This document shows positions 45,082 to 55,117 of a stretch of 64,000 bases of DNA, piece by piece (position 1 is the first letter of the stretch; every line of letters begins with the position of its first letter). The position numbers were made by a program, and so were the translations under genes. The notes beneath the pieces were generated by a model. The model was not told where the DNA came from. It did no database searches and was given only the letters and a program-made list of their open reading frames with translations. Source of the stretch: Clostridium sp. OF09-36 (GTDB taxonomy: Bacteria; Bacillota; Clostridia; Lachnospirales; Lachnospiraceae); contig NZ_QUMD01000001.1 of assembly GCF_003481985.1 (NCBI RefSeq), positions 1 through 64,000 on the forward strand. The letters run 5' to 3'.

Positions 45082-45257
45082 ACTGATTCCTCTTTCTGCA
45101 CACGCCATGCCAGTTACGCTTGCTATTTGCTAACCCAAGCCTTTCACAGCGCAATTTTCTCAGTTCAAAAAATTCCTATCCGTGTACAATAACATTCTAC
45201 CACAGCTTTTCCCCTCTTTCAGCCACAAAATACATTCTCTCTACTCAAAAGCGTGGT

Positions 45258-45361
45258 ATAATGAGCGAAAGAGAGCCAGAAAGCTGCTTGCAGATTTCTG
45301 GCGAACGGCGAAATTATTGAGTGGTGAAACCACGAGATAATGAGCGAAAGAGAACCAGAAA
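45258..45361 (+). repeat. Pair of 25-bp direct repeats with hairpins in the kdgK leader
   Basis: The repeat units at 45258-45282 and 45337-45361 (core ATAATGAGCGAAAGAGA, then CCAGAAA) differ at one base and are 79 bp apart. The first is followed by CCAGAAA...TTTCTGG with an inner CTGC/GCAG stem; the second is preceded by GTGGTGAAACCAC. The first unit overlaps an extended -10 box TGGTATAAT. The copies may be binding sites for a regulator of kdgK or a small duplicated leader element. Confidence 0.6.
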
Positions 45362-45396
45362 TTAAATTGCAATTCCATTGAAAGGATGATATTTCC

Positions 45397-46415
45397 ATGA
45401 AAATACTTACCTTCGGAGAAATCATGCTCCGTTTAAAAACACCGGACCACCTGCGGATCGTGCAGACAGACGGGTTTGAGGCCAGCTACGGCGGTGCGGA
45501 ATCGAATGTTGCCGTGTCACTTGCCACCCTTGGTGATGACGCTGCATTCGTTACCAAACTTCCAAAAAACCCGGTAGGCGATGCCGCATTTAATGAGCTG
45601 CGCCGCTACGGGGTCGATACCTCCCGCATTCTGCGTGGCGGTCCAAGACTCGGCATTTATTACTTTGAAAAGGGCAGCGATATCCGCCCAACTAATGTAC
45701 TTTACGATCGTGCAGGAAGTGCCCTGGCCGAAGCCGATGCCAGCGAATTTGACTGGAAAGCACTGCTTGACGGTGTGGATATTTTCTTCTTTTCCGGTGT
45801 CACACCTGCCATCAGCACTTCTGTAGAACAGGCTGTACGCGATGCACTGCAGTACTGCCACGCACATGGCATCACCGTCATCTGCGACTTAAATTACCGC
45901 GCGAAAATGTGGTCCCGCGAGAAGGCCCAGTCCGTCATGAAGGAGCTGATGCAGTATGTAGACCTGTGTATCGCCAACGATGAAGATTTCGAGGCAACTC
46001 TCGGCATCCACGCCTTCGACGGGGATATGCACACGGCATCGACCAGATTGAGACCTACCGCCAGGGCATGCAGAAAATTCAGGAGCTTTACCCAAATTGC
46101 AGCGCAGTTGCCAGCGTCCTGCGCAATTTGAAAACCGCTGAGGACGGGGACTGGATGGGCATTTATTTGAAAGACGGACATTTTTACGAAAGTCCTGTCC
46201 ATACCGTGCATAGCTTCGAAGCTGTCGGCGCAGGGGATGCCTTTGCCGGTGCCCTGATTCATGGGCTTGTCCACCAGTTTTCCCCACAGAAGCTGATCGA
46301 CTTTTCCATTACCGCCAGCGTTATGAAGCTGATGATCCAGCATGACTTCAATCTGGTCAGCGAAGACGAAATCCTCCGCATTATGAAAACCGGGGACACA
46401 AATGTCATGCGCTAG
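45397..46415 (+). pseudogene. kdgK: 2-keto-3-deoxygluconate kinase, frameshifted
   Basis: A PfkB-family kinase. The N-terminus reads KILTFGEIMLRLKTPDHLRI and the glycine pair lies in EASYGGAESNVAVSLA. The C-terminal half carries the anion hole and catalytic Asp in VGAGDAFAGALIHGL. The frame breaks near 46029-46031, where one base is missing; restoring it continues as HGIDQIETYRQGM and gives 339 residues. It would phosphorylate KDG to KDPG, in keeping with the kdgT permease nearby. No KDPG aldolase is in the window. Probably a sequencing deletion. Confidence 0.82.
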
Positions 46416-46490
46416 AAGAATTTCCTTACATTAAAAAACAGGAGACACCAGCGTCTGCGCCGATGTCCCTGTATCTTGCCAGATTTATGT

Positions 46491-46525
46491 GCCGGACAGT
46501 GCCTCGGGGACTGTCCGGCTTTTTT
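46491..46525 (+). terminator. Terminator of kdgK
   Basis: GCCGGACAG (46491-46499) and CTGTCCGGC (46511-46519) pair perfectly and are followed by TTTTTT. Confidence 0.92.
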
Positions 46526-46569
46526 CACTTGAACTGGCTGCCGCAGTTTGTTCTGCAGCAGCCTAAATG

Positions 46570-47605
46570 TTATGACTGCCGGTTATTTGCAAACATGACT
46601 GCGTATTCGATGGAATTACGCAGGCTCAGCTCGCTGGCAGTTCCGGTTCCTGCCTGGTCAAAGGCGGTTCCGTGGTCTACGGATACACGGATGATCGGAA
46701 GTCCCAGGGTAATGTTCACACCGGAAACTGCATCCCACGCCTTTTTCTCATGATTGTATACAAAGCCTACTACCTTTAACGGAATATGTCCCTGGTCGTG
46801 GTACATGGCAACCACAATGTCATACCAGCGCCTCTTGCCTTGGAGAATAAGCTGTCCGGCGGTACCGGGCCGTCTGCGTTGATGCCCTCTGCCTGGCTGC
46901 CTCGATTGCCGGGATGATCTCATCAATCTCCTCATGGCCAAACAGTCCGTGCTCGCCGCTGTGCGGGTTCAGGCCAGCAACACCGATCTTCGGCTCCTTG
47001 ATTCCCAGCTCCTTACATGCCTTATCTGCAATCCGGATGACATCCAGCACACGCTGCTTCTTCACGCGGTCGCATGCCTCGCGCAGGGATACATGAGTGG
47101 AAACATGAACCACTCTTAAGTTCTCATGGGCCAGCATCATGGTGTAGTTTTTGGTTCCAGTCATCTCTGCATAGATTTCGGTGTGACCGGAATAATGATG
47201 TCCAGCCAGGTTAACAGCCTCTTTGTTAAAGGCGTTGGTGACGGTTGCATCCACCTTATGCTCTAACGCAAGGTTGATCACCTTTGCCACATACTGGAAG
47301 GCTGCCTCGCCGCACATAGCGGAAACTTCTCCTCGTTTTAACTGGTCCATATCGACCAGTCCCATATCCAGCACATCGATGGTCCCGTACTCAAATTTTG
47401 CATCCGCAACATCCTTGACCGGGTTGATCTTCATCTCCGTGTGTCCTACGATCGGCAATGCTGCCTCCATCACACAGGCATCTCCCACTACGACCGGACG
47501 GCACAGGTCATATAAAGACTTGTCCGCAAAAGCCTTCACGGTGATCTCCGGTCCAATGCTGGCCGGGTCTCCCATGGTAATTCCCACAATCTTCTTTTCG
47601 CTCAT
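46570..47605 (-). pseudogene. pdxA2: PdxA-family 4-phosphate dehydrogenase (PdxA2 type), two frameshifts
   Basis: The N-terminus ITMGDPASIGPEITVKAF and the metal/substrate motifs AGHHYSGHTEIYAEMTG, GLNPHSGEHGLFGHEE and AMYHDQGHIPLKV place it in the PdxA family. Next to a DUF1537 kinase it is most likely the PdxA2 form, which oxidises D-threonate or D-erythronate 4-phosphate to dihydroxyacetone phosphate and CO2, not the vitamin B6 enzyme. Two single bases are missing, near 46895 and 46829; restoring both gives EAAQAEGINADGPVPPDSLF and KARGGWYDIVV, and 345 residues. ATG at 47605, with AGGAGG 7 bases upstream. Confidence 0.83.
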
Positions 47606-47654
47606 ACCAAAACCTCCTGAATCTTCCATTTCATATCACACTTCTATCTTACAC

Positions 47655-47692
47655 GGAAAGGGCCGGAGGCGTCAATCCATCCGGCCCTTTCC
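47655..47692. terminator. Strong hairpin between kdgT and pdxA2
   Basis: GGAAAGGGCCGGA and TCCGGCCCTTTCC pair perfectly over 13 bases. No T run follows on the minus strand, so it may be an RNA stability or partial termination element inside the operon. Confidence 0.65.
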
Positions 47693-47757
47693 TGAGCGAT
47701 TACACAACGGATTTTGCCAATGCTTCACAGTCACGGGCCAAAAATCCATTCATTTTT

Positions 47758-48717
47758 TTATTTCTTAGCTGCTCTGCGCTTCTCTTCCATCTTGTGAAGG
47801 GTAGATACCAGTAACGGACAGCAGATCGCGGTAACAATGATCGCTGCGGTGATCTGTGCAGTTGCTGCCTCAGATACTGCTAACAGGGTTGCATCTACTG
47901 CTGCTACGGATGCCGGAGTTGCTGCTGCGTTTCCTGCAGTAGTACCGATCGCACCACCAACCTCAGGATAATCCATTTTTAACAGCTTGTAAACCAGGTA
48001 ACCGGCAAGACCGGTGATCACGGTACATCCAATACCTAAGAGGATGCCAGGAGCGCCTGCCTTTAACAGGTTCATGATGTTTAAGCCTGCACCCAGCGGG
48101 AATGCGAAGAACGGGATCAGCATGGAAGCACCCGGCTCGCAGAACTTACGGATATCTTCGTCCAGGTTACCAAGAATGCAGCCTACGATAACTGGAATGA
48201 TACATCCAACTAAAACAGACATCGGGATCTTTGCAACACCGGCAGCGCCTAATGCTACCATGGTGAAGAACGGGCCATCGTTGATGGACAGGATGGAAAC
48301 TGCACCTACGTCAGTCGCATCACCGTACTCACCTGCAAGAGCTGCGTACAGACCACCGTTTGAGTTAGCAAGCGCACCTACGATTGCCAGGGTAGACAGG
48401 CCAAGGAAGCCAGCCTCGCCAAAGAGCTTACCGCAGATCAAGCCGATGATGATACCCATACCAACCTTTACCAGCGTGATCGTTACGCCTTTATAGATCG
48501 TAACACCAGCCTTCTTAAAGTTGATGGTTGTCGCGTTACAGAAAATGAATACTGCCAGGATCGGCATTGCACCGGATTTCCAGAGGTAAGTGGTAAAGGT
48601 ACCATCAAACATGGTCCAGATGGTGCCGCCGAAAAACGTGTTGATGATCGCACCTAACAGCAGCGGAACTACCATTAATCCGCCAGGAATCTTTTTCACA
48701 GTTTTTAAAATGTTCAT
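47758..48717 (-). CDS. kdgT: 2-keto-3-deoxygluconate permease
   Basis: 319 residues with about ten hydrophobic segments, matching the KdgT family: TVKKIPGGLMVVPLLLGA at the N-terminus and ANSNGGLYAALAGEYGDATD, a signature segment. It imports 2-keto-3-deoxygluconate by proton symport in known members. Here, beside four-carbon acid sugar genes, it could carry a related sugar acid. It lies 24 bases after glxK in the operon dtnK-larA-glxK-kdgT-pdxA2. Confidence 0.92.
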   Translation of the reverse strand: MNILKTVKKIPGGLMVVPLLLGAIINTFFGGTIWTMFDGTFTTYLWKSGAMPILAVFIFCNATTINFKKAGVTIYKGVTITLVKVGMGIIIGLICGKLFGEAGFLGLSTLAIVGALANSNGGLYAALAGEYGDATDVGAVSILSINDGPFFTMVALGAAGVAKIPMSVLVGCIIPVIVGCILGNLDEDIRKFCEPGASMLIPFFAFPLGAGLNIMNLLKAGAPGILLGIGCTVITGLAGYLVYKLLKMDYPEVGGAIGTTAGNAAATPASVAAVDATLLAVSEAATAQITAAIIVTAICCPLLVSTLHKMEEKRRAAKK

Positions 48718-48741
48718 TCTGTTATCCCCCTTTTAAAGCAT

Positions 48742-49872
48742 TTACTTTGTTGCAAGTAATCTTAAAATGTTATCGACCGTGTAGCCAAGGTTTTCCTTGC
48801 TGTGGTGACGGCTGACCGAGAAATCCTGTGGCAGGCGGTTGATCGGGAATACTGCGGTCACGCCCATCTCGTATGCTTTATCAATCTCACTGTCATCTGC
48901 ACCACCTACAACAGCGATCACATTCTTATTCTGTTTCTTCGCACGCTCTGCGATGCCGATAACTACCTTTCCGCGAAGGCTCTGGGAATCCAGCTTGCCC
49001 TCTCCGGTAATGATGTAATCTGCATCCTTGATCATCTCGTCGAAGTTTACGGTATCCAGTACAGTCTGGATGCCCATCTGGAGACGGGAGCCAAAGAAAG
49101 CGATCATGCCGGCACCCATGGCACCTGCTGCACCAGTTCCCGGTACCTGGCTGATGTCCTCGCCGGTTGCTTCTGCGATCACGCGGCTTAAATTCTTAAT
49201 GCCTGCATCCAGCTCCTCAACCATTGCCTCGTCAGCACCCTTCTGAGGTCCGAAGATGTAAGATGCTCCGGTCGGTCCGTACATCGGGTTGTCGATATCG
49301 CACATGGTAACGATCTCAACCTGGTCGAGAACCTTTGCTTTTCCGCTCAGGTCGATCTTTGCGATGTCTGCGGTGGTTCCGCCGGTCGGAACAAACTCCT
49401 TGCCGTCCTTGTCGTAGAACTTGATGCCTACTGCAGCTGCTGCCCCGCATCCACCATCGTTGGTGCTGGAGCCGCCAAGACCTACGATGATCTTCTCAAC
49501 GCCGCTCTCTGCTGCTGCAAGGATCAGCTGGCCAACGCCATAGGTCGTGGTCAGCTTCGGGTTCTTTCTGTCCTCTACTAACGGAAGACCTGCACAGGAA
49601 GCCATCTCGATGACTGCAGTTTTTCCTTCATGGATCAGTCCGTAGTAGGAATCCATGTCCTCGAAGTAAGGATTCTTTACCTTTACGGATACCTTGCTGC
49701 CGCCAAGCGCAGTCAAGAATGCGTCTACAGAGCCTTCACCACCGTCCGCAACCGGAACACATGCGGTTTCTGCCCCAGGAAAATGCTTCTCTACCTTTTC
49801 CTTTGCGATCTCGCAGATCTGCTCAGAGCTTAAGGTTCCTTTAAAGGAATCCGGTATCAGGATAAATTTCAT
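48742..49872 (-). CDS. glxK: Glycerate kinase
   Basis: 376 residues, GarK/GlxK family. The opening ILIPDSFKGTLSSEQICEIA, the VPVADGGEGSVDAFL motif, GLGGSSTNDGGCGAAAAVG and the GEGKLDSQSLRGKV segment are diagnostic. It makes 2-phosphoglycerate from glycerate, joining sugar-acid breakdown to glycolysis. GAGGAGG lies 6 bases before the ATG; 19 bases separate it from larA. Confidence 0.94.
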   Translation of the reverse strand: MKFILIPDSFKGTLSSEQICEIAKEKVEKHFPGAETACVPVADGGEGSVDAFLTALGGSKVSVKVKNPYFEDMDSYYGLIHEGKTAVIEMASCAGLPLVEDRKNPKLTTTYGVGQLILAAAESGVEKIIVGLGGSSTNDGGCGAAAAVGIKFYDKDGKEFVPTGGTTADIAKIDLSGKAKVLDQVEIVTMCDIDNPMYGPTGASYIFGPQKGADEAMVEELDAGIKNLSRVIAEATGEDISQVPGTGAAGAMGAGMIAFFGSRLQMGIQTVLDTVNFDEMIKDADYIITGEGKLDSQSLRGKVVIGIAERAKKQNKNVIAVVGGADDSEIDKAYEMGVTAVFPINRLPQDFSVSRHHSKENLGYTVDNILRLLATK

Positions 49873-49891
49873 AATATTCCTCCTCTTTCGA

Positions 49892-51169
49892 TTATTCTCT
49901 TACGATCACGGATACGCCATCCGGGATTACGGTTACCTTGTAATCGTCCTTCTTCACGATTGCTTTTGCCTTCTCCATAGCCTCTTCCATGCTGTGTGCC
50001 GGAACCATATGCAAATCCTCTACCAGCTGGTCATCGCAGGAGGAAACAAAGACTACGGTTGCCTTTAACAGCAGTCTTGCAAAGATCTGGGACTGCCACT
50101 GGTCAATGATGGTCTCCTCCGGCTTTCTGTCGAGGAAGGTCTGCATCATACGGTTCAGATCTTTTTCATCGCGGAAGGTCTCATGGAAGTACTTGCCGCC
50201 ATGTCCGTCTGCTGCCTTGGAAAGCATGATGATCACGCCGCCCTCTTTTACAGTTGCCTCTGCTGCGGTCATGCCCTTTACAGACTGGTAAATATTCTGA
50301 TCCAGCGGGTAACCACCGTTGGTGGAGATTGCGATATCTGCCGGGATCGCATCTACCTGGCACTTGGAAGCAAGGAACTCACGGCCAACTCTGTGAGCCA
50401 GATCGCAGTCACCAGCTACTGCAAAGATCGGATCATGTGCTGCGTCGATGACAACATTAACGATGAAGTCCAGTCTTGCTGCTCTTGCTGCGTACAGCAT
50501 ATCGTTGTGGATCGGGTTGCCCTCGATCACGCCGGTACGTGCATGCGGGTCAGCAATGAAACCGGAGTTGTGGTTGTACATAACAGTCTCACGGCTTGCA
50601 ACGCCCGGAAGGACACTCTTTCTGCCGCCGGAGAAGCCAGCGAAGAAGTGTGGCTCAATAAAGCCCTCTGCTACTAACAGGTCAGCCTCTGCTGCCAGAC
50701 GGTTGATAATCAGGTTGCCGCCGGACGGAAGCTTTCCTAAGTAAACCAGATTGTCCTTATCGTCGCAATCATGCACTACAATCTTCTCGTTTGCCATGAT
50801 CTCTGGACCAAATTTTGCTGCCAGCTCTTCCTTAGTTGTAGTTCTGTGAAGACCGGTAGAGATCAAGATGGTGATGTCGGCATCCGGGTTTCCTTTACGG
50901 ATCTCGGCTAAGATCAGAGGCATCATGATATGGCTCGGTACTGGTCTGGTATGGTCAGAAGAAATAACCACGATCTTTTTCTTGCCTGCTGCCATATCGC
51001 ACAGTCTCGGGGTTCCGATCGGGTGCTCCAGGGCATCCTGTACCAGCTCTGCACCGCTCTTCGGTGCCTTGTAGCTGTGAAGCTCAGATAAGAGAACACC
51101 TGCAAAATGCTCATCTTCGATCTTTGCTGTTAATTTTTCTTTTCCGTAAGGTAATGCAAATTCTTTCAT
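49892..51169 (-). CDS. larA: LarA-family nickel-dependent racemase/epimerase
   Basis: 425 residues, the LarA size. The motifs SSDHTRPVPSH, EPHFFAGFSGGRKSVLPG and HARTGVIEGNPIH hold the His and Lys residues that bind the nickel-pincer nucleotide cofactor in lactate racemase. The family interconverts 2-hydroxy acids, and several members act on substrates other than lactate. Placed between a glycerate kinase and a four-carbon acid sugar kinase, it is more likely a C2 epimerase of a small sugar acid than a lactate racemase. The cofactor genes larB, larC and larE are not in the window. GGAGG is 7 bases upstream. Confidence 0.88.
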   Translation of the reverse strand: MKEFALPYGKEKLTAKIEDEHFAGVLLSELHSYKAPKSGAELVQDALEHPIGTPRLCDMAAGKKKIVVISSDHTRPVPSHIMMPLILAEIRKGNPDADITILISTGLHRTTTKEELAAKFGPEIMANEKIVVHDCDDKDNLVYLGKLPSGGNLIINRLAAEADLLVAEGFIEPHFFAGFSGGRKSVLPGVASRETVMYNHNSGFIADPHARTGVIEGNPIHNDMLYAARAARLDFIVNVVIDAAHDPIFAVAGDCDLAHRVGREFLASKCQVDAIPADIAISTNGGYPLDQNIYQSVKGMTAAEATVKEGGVIIMLSKAADGHGGKYFHETFRDEKDLNRMMQTFLDRKPEETIIDQWQSQIFARLLLKATVVFVSSCDDQLVEDLHMVPAHSMEEAMEKAKAIVKKDDYKVTVIPDGVSVIVRE

Positions 51170-51196
51170 TGTGATTCCTCCTTCATGATATATGGA

Positions 51197-52420
51197 TTAA
51201 ATCGTTTCCTTTAACTTTCTCAGTGCAAATGCAACCGCGTCGTCTTCCCCGAACGCTCCCGCCTTGGTAACCAGCTTTAAGCCCTCGAAGGAACCGCCCT
51301 TCACCCGGACTAACGGGATGCCTACCCGGATCTCGGAGAGGATCTCCGATCCGTCTGCCCCGATGTTTGCCAGCATTCCCAATGCAGTATCGCCTCCGGT
51401 CAGGAATACTCCGGATACCGGAACCTGATTCAGTACCTGCAAGGCCAGATGACCGATGATGGAACGGACCTTATCGCCGGTCTCTACCGGTCCGAGGCCA
51501 AGCTTTTCGCCTGCCTCAAAAGAAAGCTCCAGCTCCTCCCTGTCATACGAGGTGTTCGCAAGAAGAATGGTGTCCTCCCCATTCTTTAAGAATTCTATGG
51601 TCTGCTCCAGATAGGAAGCCGTATCCTCCTCGCCGGAAAGGATCCGGTGCATCGGAATCTGCACCATGCGGATTCCCTTTTTCTCACAATATTTCATCTG
51701 GCGGTTTGTGACAGTGCTGACACTCGCCACGACACCAAACGCCGGAAGGGACGGACGCTCCAACTGCATGAGATTGTCCGCAAGTCCAGCCGTTCCGATG
51801 TATAACACCTTTTTCCCGGTCTGTCCGGCTGCAACCAGGATCTTTTTCAGATCGTCGTTCGTCTCTGCATCGCAGGCGTAAATTCTTCCCTCGTCAAAGC
51901 TTAAATCCCTGCTGCGCACATCGGGAAGGCGTTTTAAAAATACCTTTTCGTCATAGCTTGTTGCAAGCATACGGACCAGATTGTCTTCCACAACCGGGTT
52001 TTTCGGATCCAGAGCCAGCTCTGTCCGGCAGATCTCCACACCGTTTAAGCACTGGACTCCATCTACCGTTGTACGCCCCAGATCTGGAAGCGCCGGTGCA
52101 AAAACGACCAGCTCCGGCTGGAACTTTTCATCGACCGCTTTGACCTCCGCCGCAATGTTTCCTCGCATGGTAGAATCCACCTTCTTGATCACATAGCGGA
52201 AACCTGAGAAATCCACCGACTCTACCGCATGGGATACGATCTCATATGCGTGGTCCGGATGTACCGTCCGCGATTCCGTATCGATCACAACCGAATGCTC
52301 CGTTCCGACCGGTTTCCCGGAAAACAACACCTCCGTTGCAAAGCCCCTTCTCCGAAGCTGCACACCAGTGTCATTCGCGCCAGTGAAATCGTCCGCAATG
52401 ATCAGGTATTTGTCCTCCAA
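51197..52420 (-). CDS. Four-carbon acid sugar kinase (DUF1537; DtnK/OtnK-like)
   Basis: 407 residues. The N-terminus IIADDFTGANDTGVQL, the central VIKKVDSTMRGNIAAEV and the C-terminal GGDTALGMLANIG are hallmarks of the family, which phosphorylates D-threonate, D-erythronate or related acids at C4. It should feed the PdxA2 dehydrogenase at the end of the same operon. The start is TTG at 52420, with GAGGGGTG 7 bases before it. A TTGAAA-N18-TAGAAT promoter lies upstream, divergent from the PrpR-like gene. Confidence 0.88.
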   Translation of the reverse strand: MEDKYLIIADDFTGANDTGVQLRRRGFATEVLFSGKPVGTEHSVVIDTESRTVHPDHAYEIVSHAVESVDFSGFRYVIKKVDSTMRGNIAAEVKAVDEKFQPELVVFAPALPDLGRTTVDGVQCLNGVEICRTELALDPKNPVVEDNLVRMLATSYDEKVFLKRLPDVRSRDLSFDEGRIYACDAETNDDLKKILVAAGQTGKKVLYIGTAGLADNLMQLERPSLPAFGVVASVSTVTNRQMKYCEKKGIRMVQIPMHRILSGEEDTASYLEQTIEFLKNGEDTILLANTSYDREELELSFEAGEKLGLGPVETGDKVRSIIGHLALQVLNQVPVSGVFLTGGDTALGMLANIGADGSEILSEIRVGIPLVRVKGGSFEGLKLVTKAGAFGEDDAVAFALRKLKETI

Positions 52421-52463
52421 CTGTGTTCACCCCTCTCTTACTGTTTATTTTTGAAACACTTAT

Positions 52464-52555
52464 ATCTTAATTTTCAAAAATTTAAGATTTATTTCTCATA
52501 CGATTTATATTCTACACGCAAATAGCTTTGATTTTCAATGAATTTATTGTATAAT
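52464..52555. promoter_or_regulatory. Divergent promoter region with inverted repeat
   Basis: Rightward: TTGATT (52528-52533), 16 bases, TATAAT (52550-52555), for the PrpR-like gene. Leftward: TTGAAA (52533-52538), 18 bases, TAGAAT (52509-52514), for the sugar-acid operon; the two -35 boxes share a base. ATCTTAA (52464-52470) and TTAAGAT (52482-52488) form an inverted repeat downstream of the leftward start, a candidate operator. Confidence 0.65.
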
Positions 52556-52574
52556 ATGTTTAACTTTGTAACAC

Positions 52575-54433
52575 TTGGAGGTTTTTATGACGAAAAAAAT
52601 CCGCATTCTTGGAATCGCACCTTATAAAGGACTTGTCACACTCATGAAACAATGTGCACTGCAGTACCCGGAAATTGAGCTCAACGCCATGGCCGGTAAT
52701 ATGGAGCAGGGACTTGCCGTTGCCAGACGCTACAGCGAGCAATACGACATCATCGTATCCCGTGCAAATACCGCAAACATGATCTCACAGGCTGTCCACA
52801 TTCCTGTCATCGATATCGGTATCGGCTACTACGATGTTCTGCGCTGTATCAAAATGGCCCAGAACACCGGGACCAAATTTGCACTGCTTGGCTTCCAGTC
52901 CCTGACCACCATTGCTAAAAATCTCTGCGATCTTTTGCAGATCAAGCTGGACATTTTTTCCTTTTCCCCGGAAAGCTGGAAGGACTCTGACCGCCTGCTT
53001 GATAATATGAAGGAACAGGGCTACAAAACCGTTATCTGCGATATGATCCCCTACGACCACGCAAAGCTGATCGGCATCACCCCGATCATCCTGACCTCCA
53101 GCGCAGAAAGTGTGCGGCTGGCGATCGAGGGGGCCATCCGCACCTGGCACCAGAACCAGAGACTGCTATCCTCCAACGCCATGCTGCAGACCCTGATCCA
53201 CAGCAGCTCCAACCGCCACCTCATCCTGGACCTAAACGGAAACTGCCTGTACTCCACCCTGGATGCAGGAAAAGAGGATGCCTTCATTGACTGCCTGAAA
53301 AAGAAATCTCCAAATCCAAAAACATCCCTCGCCGTTCCTTTTTCATTACCTTGGAAAACCAGCTCTATTCCATCCGCTCCAGCTTCTCCGAGGAGGGAGC
53401 GGAGTCCTACCTCATTTTCCGTATCATGCCATCCAAGATCCCGCTCAGCCATTCCAAATACGGCATCACCATTATGGACAAAGAAAGGGCAGAAAAAAAC
53501 TTTTCTGAAAGCTTTTACAGCAACACAGAGCTCGCACGCGGCATCATCGCTGCCACCGAAAAATTCGCCGCCTCCGACGCACCGCTCATGATCACCGGCG
53601 AGATTGGGACCAGTAAGGACCGTATTGCCTACATTTACTACGCCAAGAGCCATCGCTGCAACAATCCGCTGTATGTGATCAACTGTGCCCTGTTAAACGA
53701 CAAGACCTGGAATTTCTTGATCAACCACTACAATTCCCCCTTCACGGATAATGGGAACACGATCTACATTTCCAACCTGGGCGTGCTCTCCTTGCAGCGC
53801 CAGAAGCATCTTCTATCCATTATCCTGGATACGAACCTTCATGTCCGCAACCGGCTGATTTTTTCCTGCACCCAGTCAAGGGACGGACATCTTCCCCACG
53901 CTGCCCTGGAATACAGCAACATGCTCGGCTGCATCCCGCTTCCCACCAATCCGATGCGGGAACAGAAAAACGATCTGGTCGCTTCGGCCAGTCTTTACAT
54001 CGATACGTTAAACCAGGACCTTGGCCGCCAGGTAGTCGGCCTGAGCGATGAGGCCGCACGCCTTCTTCTGGATTACGACTACCCCTGCAACCGGACGCAG
54101 TTTAAACGGATACTAAAAAAGGCAGTGCTGGGAACCAGCACCGCCTATATATCCGGTGAAACCATTGAAACTATATTAAAAGAAGAATCTGTTCTGTTTC
54201 CGGCCGAACATCCCGCACACGCCACGTCCCATGAAATATCTCATGAGATGTCTCACGGGCAGCCAGCCGCCGAAGAAAAACCAGCCTTCTCCTTAAACCT
54301 GGAGCAGTCCTTAGACCAGATCAGCCGCGACATTGTGCTGCACGTTCTGGCACTCTGCGATGGGAACCAGACCGCCGCCGCAAAACGGCTCGGCATCAGC
54401 CGCACCACGCTGTGGCGCTATGTCAACCGGTAG
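52575..54433 (+). pseudogene. PrpR-like regulator with degenerate AAA domain, frameshifted
   Basis: The first 200 residues match the PrpR N-terminal sensor domain (YDIIVSRANTANMISQ, VIDIGIGYYDVLRCI). A PAS-like stretch follows, then an AAA-like region whose Walker A is altered (TGEIGTSKDRIA) and which lacks the GAFTGA loop needed to contact sigma-54. The end is a Fis-type helix-turn-helix (NQTAAAKRLGISRTTLWRYV). One A is missing in a run of five (53298-53302); with six A the frame reads CLKKEISKSKNIPRRSFFIT and the protein is 619 residues. It is divergent from the sugar-acid operon and probably controls it, sensing a small acid intermediate. Confidence 0.8.
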
Positions 54434-54443
54434 ACTTCTTATT

Positions 54444-54989
54444 TTAGCCCTCGACCCGTCTTAACTCTCCGGTCGCAGAATCCATGATAAATCCGTTGAT
54501 GCGCACATCCTTTGGCATCAGCGGATGCTCCTTTAAGCGGCGCACAGTCTCGTGAACGGAAGATTCCACAGACTCAAAGCCGCCAAGCCAGCGCTCCAGG
54601 TCAACACCACTGTGACGCACAATATCAATGTGCTGCTGGTCAATGCCGCGCTCCACCAGCTTCTCTAACATCTCATTTCCATCCATGCCCTGCACGCCGC
54701 AGTCGGTATGGCCAATGACCATAACCTCCTCTACGCCCAGCTCCAGAATGCCGACCAGCAGGCTTCGCACCACGCTGCCGTAAGGATGCACGATCACGCC
54801 GCCGGCATTCTTGATGATCTTGGCGTCGCCGTTTTTGATGCCAAGTGCCGCCGGAAGAAGCTCCAACAGGCGGGTATCCATACAGGTTAAAATAGCCAGC
54901 TTTTTGTCCGGGTACTTGCTGGTTAAGTATGGCTCGTAGCCCTTGTTCTCCACAAATTTCCGGTTGTATTCCATAATTTCATCTATCAT
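54444..54989 (-). CDS. Beta-class carbonic anhydrase
   Basis: 181 residues. Zinc ligands are visible in LTCMDTRL (Cys, with the Asp-Arg dyad) and MVIGHTDCGVQGM (His and Cys). It interconverts CO2 and bicarbonate, supplying bicarbonate for carboxylases. The short form fits the clade common in Firmicutes. It is convergent with the PrpR-like gene, only ten bases apart. Confidence 0.92.
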   Translation of the reverse strand: MIDEIMEYNRKFVENKGYEPYLTSKYPDKKLAILTCMDTRLLELLPAALGIKNGDAKIIKNAGGVIVHPYGSVVRSLLVGILELGVEEVMVIGHTDCGVQGMDGNEMLEKLVERGIDQQHIDIVRHSGVDLERWLGGFESVESSVHETVRRLKEHPLMPKDVRINGFIMDSATGELRRVEG

Positions 54990-55117
54990 AGGGTATCACT
55001 CTCTTTCTATACGATCTGAAAACCTGGCAACTGCGTAATACTCCGCAATTACCAGGCACAAGTATATCCGATTTTTGTGAAATTGTCAGCACAGAATGGC
55101 TTTATTTTATAAAAATT

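Noticed and set aside
45258..45361. Possible CRISPR fragment from repeated 25-mers
   Set aside because: Only two units, an over-long spacer that itself folds, no cas genes.
52575..54433. Two separate regulator genes
   Set aside because: The first ORF loses similarity exactly where the second begins, and one added A joins them into a normal-length PrpR-like protein.
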